Assembly (NCBI RefSeq): GCF_001746295.1
Contig: NZ_MJAH01000024.1
Span: forward strand, 72,262-136,261
Direction of reading: 5' to 3'
DNA from: Streptomyces sp. LUP47B
GTDB taxonomy: Bacteria > Actinomycetota > Actinomycetes > Streptomycetales > Streptomycetaceae
Length of the DNA: 64,000 nt
Under the pieces are notes generated by a model. That model made no database searches. It saw nothing but the letters and a program-made list of their open reading frames with translations, and had not been told where the DNA came from. The translations under genes and the position numbers were made by a program. This document shows, piece after piece, positions 59,343 to 64,000 of this stretch. Within the stretch, counting starts at the first letter, position 1; each line of letters opens with the position of its first letter.

Positions 59343-60185
59343 ATGTCGACGGAAGCCACCTCCCGTACCGGTCGCCCCGGTCCCGCCCCCGGCGCCCTGC
59401 TGCTCTGCCGGGCCGAGCCGGATTCCGTCGCCCCCGCCGCCCGGCTGCTGCGGGACCGCATGCTGCTCACGCGCGCGGGCGAAGGCTGGAGCGTCCTCGT
59501 GCCGGAAGGCGGGCCGTGGCTGCACGGTGAGGAGCCGGTCGACCGCGTCATGACGGGTTGGGCCACCGCCCTGGCCGTCGGCGCTCCCTGGCCCGTTCTC
59601 GCCCTGTGGTGGGATGCCGACCGCGGCGGCTACACCCTCGGGTCCGGCTTCCGCCGCCCCGTGGGCTACGTCTGGCTCGCCAACGGCACGCCGGCGGGCG
59701 AGGACGAGGCCATGCGCACCTTCGCGGCCCGCCTGGGCCTCGACCCGGTCCTGGACGTCCAGTCCCTCGACCACCTCACGAAACCGGACCCGGCCGCCGA
59801 CGCCGGCGCCCGCCTGCGCGGCCTGCTCGCGGTCCTCACGCGCGTGGGCCTGGACCTCCCCGCAGGCCTGGCTCCCGGCGCACCGGCCGACCGCCTGTGC
59901 GAGGTGGCCCGGGACCGGCCGGACGCCCGCCCGATCGAGTGGGAGGGTTGGCAGACGGTCCGCGGCGAACTCGAAGTGGTCGCGGGCCGCCGCCTCACCC
60001 CCTGGCTCCCCTGGTCCGGCGACCCGAAGGCCCGCACCCTGGCCCTGGCCCAGATGGCGGCAGGCCTCCCGCTGGCCGCCTGGGGCCTGCGCCACCGCAG
60101 CGGCGGCTGGCTCACCGCGGGAGCCCTGCTGCTGGCCCACGGGGCGCTCGGGCTGTCGTACGACCTGACGCACCCCCGCGACTGA
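59343..60185 (+). CDS. Hypothetical protein with C-terminal membrane helices
   Basis: This 280-residue protein has a soluble N-terminal ~220 residues rich in Trp, Asp and Pro (VLALWWDADRGGYTLGSGF) and two helices near the end (LALAQMAAGLPLAAWGL and AGALLLAHGALGLSYDL). It resembles a conserved Streptomyces protein without assigned function. TAGCGT ends 6 nt before ATG 59343, so I choose that over GTG 59337. It is divergent from the DUF4097/PadR operon. Confidence 0.78.
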   Translation: MSTEATSRTGRPGPAPGALLLCRAEPDSVAPAARLLRDRMLLTRAGEGWSVLVPEGGPWLHGEEPVDRVMTGWATALAVGAPWPVLALWWDADRGGYTLGSGFRRPVGYVWLANGTPAGEDEAMRTFAARLGLDPVLDVQSLDHLTKPDPAADAGARLRGLLAVLTRVGLDLPAGLAPGAPADRLCEVARDRPDARPIEWEGWQTVRGELEVVAGRRLTPWLPWSGDPKARTLALAQMAAGLPLAAWGLRHRSGGWLTAGALLLAHGALGLSYDLTHPRD

Positions 60186-60259
60186 CCCCACGGCCGGTCG
60201 CACCGGAACGCGAAGCGGGGCACCTCAGGGGCGCCCCGCGGTGGAGAAGCCGTACGGCC

Positions 60260-60439
60260 TTATTCGTCGTCCTCGTCGTCCAGCCGGGCCAGCCAGGTGG
60301 CCAGCCGCTCCACCGGCACCTCGAAGTCGGGATTGAGGTCGACGAACGTCCGCAGCTGCTCGGCGAGCCACTCGAAGGTGACCTCCTCCTCACCGCGCCG
60401 CTTCTCCAGTTCCTCGATGCCACGGTCCGTGAAGTACAT
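60260..60439 (-). CDS. 59-residue acidic DUF6104-like protein
   Basis: The minus strand from ATG 60439 to TAA encodes MYFTDRGIEELEKRRGEEEV, then ...FEWLAEQLRTFVDLNPDFEV... and ends in LARLDDEDDE. The product is helical, acidic and rich in Glu and Leu; I recognise it as the DUF6104 type conserved in Streptomyces upstream of 2-oxoglutarate dehydrogenase. TATCCT (60446-60451, minus) ends 6 nt before the ATG, so it is leaderless. It is easy to miss because of its length. Function unknown. Confidence 0.8.
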   Translation of the reverse strand: MYFTDRGIEELEKRRGEEEVTFEWLAEQLRTFVDLNPDFEVPVERLATWLARLDDEDDE

Positions 60440-60466
60440 GGCTCAAGGATAAGTGTGCCGAAACGG

Positions 60467-60503
60467 CCGGGCCGCACCCCTCTCGAAGAGGGATGCGGCC
60501 CGG
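60467..60503. terminator. Hairpin terminator after the 2-oxoglutarate decarboxylase gene
   Basis: Arms 60467-60483 and 60487-60503 pair with one mismatch around a 3-base loop, 24 bp beyond the stop of the minus-strand gene. Confidence 0.87.
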
Positions 60504-60526
60504 TCACGTACTGCCCGCGAGAGCGG

Positions 60527-63500
60527 TTACGCGTCGAACACCTCACGCACGAGCTGCTCCTGCTCCGCCTGGTGCCGCTTGGCGGAACCGACGGCCGGGG
60601 ACGAGCCGTGCGGGCGGGAGATCCGCCGCAGCCGCTCGCCGTGCGGGATGTCCGCGCCGACCGCCAGGTCCAGGTGGTCGATCAGGTTGAGGGCGATGAA
60701 GGGCCACGCGCCCTGGTTCGCCGGTTCCTCCTGGGCCCACAGGTACTTCTCGGCGTTCGGGTACTTGGCGATCTCCGCCTGGAGCTCGGCACCCGGAAGG
60801 GGGTACAGGCGCTCGACGCGGATGATCGCCGTGTCCGTGACACCGCGCTTCTGACGCTCGGCGTCGAGGTCGTAGTAGACCTTGCCGGCGCAGAAGACGA
60901 CCTTCTTGACCGCGGCCGCGTCCACCGACGTGTCGCCGATGACCGGGCGGAACTGACCCGACGTGAACTCCTCCGTCTTCGACGCGGCGGCCTTGAGGCG
61001 CAGCATCGACTTCGGGGTGAAGACCACCAGCGGCTTGTGGTGCGGGTTGTGCACCTGCCACCGCAGGAGGTGGAAGTAGTTCGACGGGAGGGTCGGCATC
61101 GCGACCGTCATGTTGTTCTGGGCGCAGAGCTGGAGGAAGCGCTCCACGCGCGCGGACGAGTGGTCCGGGCCCTGGCCCTCGTAGCCGTGGGGGAGGAGCA
61201 GCGTCACACCGCTCGTCTGGCCCCACTTCTGCTCCGCCGCCGAGATGTACTCGTCGACGATCGTCTGCGCGCCGTTGACGAAGTCACCGAACTGCGCCTC
61301 CCACAGCACGAGCGCGTCGGGGCGGGCCAGCGAGTAGCCGTACTCGAAGCCCATGACCGCGTACTCGGACAGGAGGGAGTTGTAGACGTTGTAGCGGGCC
61401 TGGTCCTCGTTGAGGTACTGGAGCGGGGTGTACTCCTCGCCCGTCTCCCGGTCGATCAGGACCGCGTGGCGCTGACCGAAGGTGCCGCGCTGGGAGTCCT
61501 GGCCGGACAGCCGGACCGGGGTGCCCTCCAGGAGCAGGGAGCCGACGGCCAGCGTCTCGCCCATGCCCCAGTCGATCGTGCCGTCCTCGACCATCGACGC
61601 CCGGCGCTGCAGCTGCGGCAGCAGACGCGGGTGGACGTGGAAGGTGTCGGGGATGTTGACCTGGGACTCGGCGATCCGCTTCACGGTCTCCGAGGAGATC
61701 GCGGTGTTCACGGCGACCGGGAACTCGGCCTGCGGGTCGGAGACGGGTCCGGCGGCCGGCTGGGCCGTGACGGCCTCGCGGACCTCGGTGAAGACCTTCT
61801 CCAGCTGGCCCTGGTAGTCCTGCAGCGCCTGCTCGGCCTCTTCCAGGGTGATGTCGCCGCGACCGATCAGGGACTCGGTGTACAGCTTGCGCACCGAGCG
61901 CTTCTTGTCGATCAGGTCGTACATCAGCGGCTGGGTGAAGGCCGGGTTGTCCGACTCGTTGTGACCGCGGCGGCGGTAGCAGATGAGGTCGATCACCACG
62001 TCCTTGTTGAACGCCTGGCGGAACTCGAAGGCCAGCCGGGCCACCCGGACCACGGCCTCCGGGTCGTCGCCGTTCACGTGGAAGATCGGGGCCTCGATCA
62101 TCCTCGCCACGTCCGTCGCGTACATCGACGAGCGGGAGGACTCCGGGGCGGCCGTGAAGCCGACCTGGTTGTTGATGACGATGTGGACCGTGCCGCCGGT
62201 GCGGTAACCCCGCAGCTGCGACATGTTCAGGGTCTCGGCCACCACGCCCTGGCCCGCGAAGGCCGCGTCGCCGTGCAGGGCGACCGGCAGGACCGTGAAG
62301 TCCGTGCCGCCCTTGTTGATGATGTCCTGCTTGGCGCGGGTGATGCCCTCGATGACCGGGTCGACCGTCTCCAGGTGGGAGGGGTTCGCGGCCAGCGAGA
62401 CCTTGATCTGCTCGCCGTCCAGGCCCGTGAAGGTGCCCTCGGCGCCCAGGTGGTACTTCACGTCGCCGGAGCCGTGCATCGACTTCGGGTCGAGGTTGCC
62501 CTCGAACTCGCGGAAGATCTGCGCGTACGACTTGCCGACGATGTTCGCCAGGACGTTCAGCCGGCCGCGGTGGGCCATGCCGATGACGACCTCGTCCAGG
62601 CGGGACTCGGCGGCCGAGTCCAGCACAGCGTCGAGCAGCGGGATGACGGACTCGCCGCCCTCAAGGGAGAAGCGCTTCTGGCCGACGTACTTCGTCTGCA
62701 GGAAGGTCTCGAAGGCCTCCGCCGCGTTCAGCCGGCGCAGGATGCGCAGCTGCTCCTCGCGCTCCGGCTTGGTGTGCGAGCGCTCGATGCGGTCCTGGAT
62801 CCACCTGCGCTGCTTCGGGTCCTGGATGTGCATGAACTCGACGCCGGTGGTGCGGCAGTACGAGTCGCGCAGCACACCGAGGATGTCGCGCAGCTTCATC
62901 AGGGACTTGCCGGCGAAGCCGCCGACCGCGAACTCCCGCTCCAGGTCCCACAGGGTGAGGCCGTGCTCGGTGATGTCCAGGTCGGGGTGCTTGCGCTGGC
63001 GGTACTCCAGCGGGTCGGTGTCGGCCATGACGTGGCCGCGGACCCGGTAGGAGTGGATCAGCTCGAAGACGCGGGCGGCCTTGGTGACGTCGTCGTCGTG
63101 CGAGGCGTCGATGTCCTTGAGCCAGCGGACCGGCTCGTAGGGGATGCGCAGCGCCTCGAAGATCTCGTCGAAGAAGTTGTTCTCGCCGAGCAGGAGGTTC
63201 GCGACGATCCGCAGGAACTCGCCGGAGGCGGCGCCCTGGATGACCCGGTGGTCGTAGGTCGACGTGAGCGTCATGACCTTCGAGATGCCGAGCTTGTTCA
63301 GGGTGTCCTGGGAGGTGCCCTGGAACTCCGCCGGGTAGTCCATGGAGCCGACGCCCATGATGACCGACTGGCCGGGCATCAGACGCGGCACGGAGTGGAC
63401 CGTGCCGAGGCCGCCCGGGTTCGTCAGGGAGACCGTCACACCCGAGAAGTCGTCCATCGTCAGCTTGCCGTCACGGGCGCGGCGGACGATGTCCTCGTAT

Positions 63501-64000
63501 GCCTGCCAGAACTCGAAGAAGTTCAGCGTCTCGGCCTTCTTGATGCCCGCGACGACCAACTGGCGGTCGCCGTTGGGCTTCACCAGGTCGATGGCGAGGC
63601 CGAAGTTGACGTGCGGCGGCTTGACGAGGGTGGGCTTCCCGTCCTTCTCCGCGTAGTGCCAGTTCATCGACGGCATGGCCTTGATGGCCTGCACCATCGC
63701 GTAGCCGATCAGGTGCGTGAAGGAGATCTTCCCGCCCCGGGCGCGCTTCAGATGGTTGTTGATGACGATGCGGTTGTCGAAGAGCAGCTTCACCGGGACC
63801 GCGCGCACGGACGTGGCCGTGGGCAGCTCCAGGGAGGCGTTCATGTTCTTCGCGACCGCGGCGGCGGGACCGCGCAGGGTCACCATCTCCGGGCCCTCCG
63901 CGGAGGAACCCGCGGCGGCGGCGGGCTTCGCGGCGGCAGCGGGCTTCGCGGCGGCCGGCTTGGCGGCCGGAGCGGCCTGAGCCGGAGCGGCGGCCGGAGC
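60527..64000 (-). CDS. kgd: Multifunctional 2-oxoglutarate decarboxylase/dehydrogenase E2-E1 fusion (5' end outside window)
   Basis: The frame stays open to base 64000, so the N-terminus is missing. Visible from upstream: a ~38-residue Ala/Pro/Lys linker, an E2 acyltransferase-like domain (about 63886 to 63120) with STYDHRVIQGAASGEF, then the ThDP E1 domain with VVIGMAHRGRLNVLANIVGK, the ThDP fold GDAAFAGQGVVAETLNMSQL and PHGYEGQGPDHSSARVERF. This is the actinobacterial Kgd/SucA architecture, the E1 of the 2-oxoglutarate dehydrogenase step of the TCA cycle. I see no frameshift. Regulation by GarA-type FHA proteins is known in relatives. Confidence 0.95.
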   Translation of the reverse strand, partial: APAAAPAQAAPAAKPAAAKPAAAAKPAAAAGSSAEGPEMVTLRGPAAAVAKNMNASLELPTATSVRAVPVKLLFDNRIVINNHLKRARGGKISFTHLIGYAMVQAIKAMPSMNWHYAEKDGKPTLVKPPHVNFGLAIDLVKPNGDRQLVVAGIKKAETLNFFEFWQAYEDIVRRARDGKLTMDDFSGVTVSLTNPGGLGTVHSVPRLMPGQSVIMGVGSMDYPAEFQGTSQDTLNKLGISKVMTLTSTYDHRVIQGAASGEFLRIVANLLLGENNFFDEIFEALRIPYEPVRWLKDIDASHDDDVTKAARVFELIHSYRVRGHVMADTDPLEYRQRKHPDLDITEHGLTLWDLEREFAVGGFAGKSLMKLRDILGVLRDSYCRTTGVEFMHIQDPKQRRWIQDRIERSHTKPEREEQLRILRRLNAAEAFETFLQTKYVGQKRFSLEGGESVIPLLDAVLDSAAESRLDEVVIGMAHRGRLNVLANIVGKSYAQIFREFEGNLDPKSMHGSGDVKYHLGAEGTFTGLDGEQIKVSLAANPSHLETVDPVIEGITRAKQDIINKGGTDFTVLPVALHGDAAFAGQGVVAETLNMSQLRGYRTGGTVHIVINNQVGFTAAPESSRSSMYATDVARMIEAPIFHVNGDDPEAVVRVARLAFEFRQAFNKDVVIDLICYRRRGHNESDNPAFTQPLMYDLIDKKRSVRKLYTESLIGRGDITLEEAEQALQDYQGQLEKVFTEVREAVTAQPAAGPVSDPQAEFPVAVNTAISSETVKRIAESQVNIPDTFHVHPRLLPQLQRRASMVEDGTIDWGMGETLAVGSLLLEGTPVRLSGQDSQRGTFGQRHAVLIDRETGEEYTPLQYLNEDQARYNVYNSLLSEYAVMGFEYGYSLARPDALVLWEAQFGDFVNGAQTIVDEYISAAEQKWGQTSGVTLLLPHGYEGQGPDHSSARVERFLQLCAQNNMTVAMPTLPSNYFHLLRWQVHNPHHKPLVVFTPKSMLRLKAAASKTEEFTSGQFRPVIGDTSVDAAAVKKVVFCAGKVYYDLDAERQKRGVTDTAIIRVERLYPLPGAELQAEIAKYPNAEKYLWAQEEPANQGAWPFIALNLIDHLDLAVGADIPHGERLRRISRPHGSSPAVGSAKRHQAEQEQLVREVFDA

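Noticed and set aside
60543..63050. Plus-strand frames opposite the 2-oxoglutarate decarboxylase, such as 62223-63050.
   Set aside because: Ser/Arg-rich shadow frames of a highly conserved gene.
1..64000. CRISPR arrays, tRNA or rRNA genes, insertion sequences, phage genes.
   Set aside because: No spacer-repeat periodicity, tRNA-like end motif, transposase or integrase was seen; the whole window reads as core Streptomyces chromosome.

Overview
The window is chromosomal DNA from a Streptomyces. It is very GC-rich with G/C-ending codons, uses many GTG starts, carries Streptomyces-type leaderless genes (a TANNNT box ending 6-7 nt before the start codon), and contains DasR, WhiB-like, SigH/PrsH, nickel SOD and albaflavenone genes. 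From memory, the order cyc1-cyp170A1 / nrdAB / dasR-dasABC / nagB / wblE / sigH-prsH / sodN-sodX follows the S. coelicolor SCO522x-SCO526x core region. I see no tRNA, rRNA, CRISPR array, insertion sequence or prophage.

Layout. 1-4370: two membrane-anchored HD-domain signalling proteins, a TPR protein and peptide deformylase. 4652-7107: the two-gene albaflavenone operon (epi-isozizaene synthase and CYP170A1; the P450 has a TTA codon). 7109-9595: a GlxA/AraC-type regulator, a small membrane protein, a secreted protein and a lipoprotein. 9647-13312: class Ia ribonucleotide reductase nrdAB behind a cobalamin riboswitch and two tandem NrdR boxes. 13323-15752: an acetyltransferase and a monocarboxylate/Na+ symporter with its DUF3311 partner. 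15929-23849: the chitin/GlcNAc block (DasR, DasABC, a GH3 hexosaminidase, NagB and a SIS sugar isomerase) with five DasR operator-like sites.

24388-32511: a PdtaS-like histidine kinase, WblE, a lipid kinase, the stress sigma factor SigH with its antagonist PrsH, a UBP zinc finger and a Na+/H+ antiporter. 32576-37236: a D-cysteine desulfhydrase/ACC deaminase, a peptidoglycan amidase, and a Family 2B encapsulin (shell with inserted cyclic-nucleotide domain) followed by a polyprenyl diphosphate synthase whose disordered N-terminus carries a 12-residue repeat. 37404-44831: acetyltransferase, a decayed DHFR-like fragment, an ECF42/DGPF pair, VOC proteins, an AraC regulator and a phosphate/polyphosphate operon (PiT, small membrane protein, PPK2).

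44981-47526: an unusual GNAT-aminotransferase fusion overlapping a CdsA-like membrane cytidylyltransferase, behind a perfect palindrome. 47598-52763: Ni-SOD with its maturation protease, a CGNR zinc-finger regulator, a methyltransferase and a polar amino-acid ABC transporter. 53410-60439: malic enzyme, nested inverted repeats, a quinone oxidoreductase, a small HTH protein overlapping a Clp-N protein behind a duplicated operator, a PadR/DUF4097 pair, a membrane protein and a 59-residue gene. 60527-64000: the 3' part of the E2-E1 fused 2-oxoglutarate decarboxylase/dehydrogenase.

Most convergent gene pairs are separated by long GC-rich hairpins. The strongest candidates for new biology are the encapsulin/prenyl synthase pair with its repeat tail, the GNAT-aminotransferase/CdsA-like pair, and the HTH/Clp-N pair.
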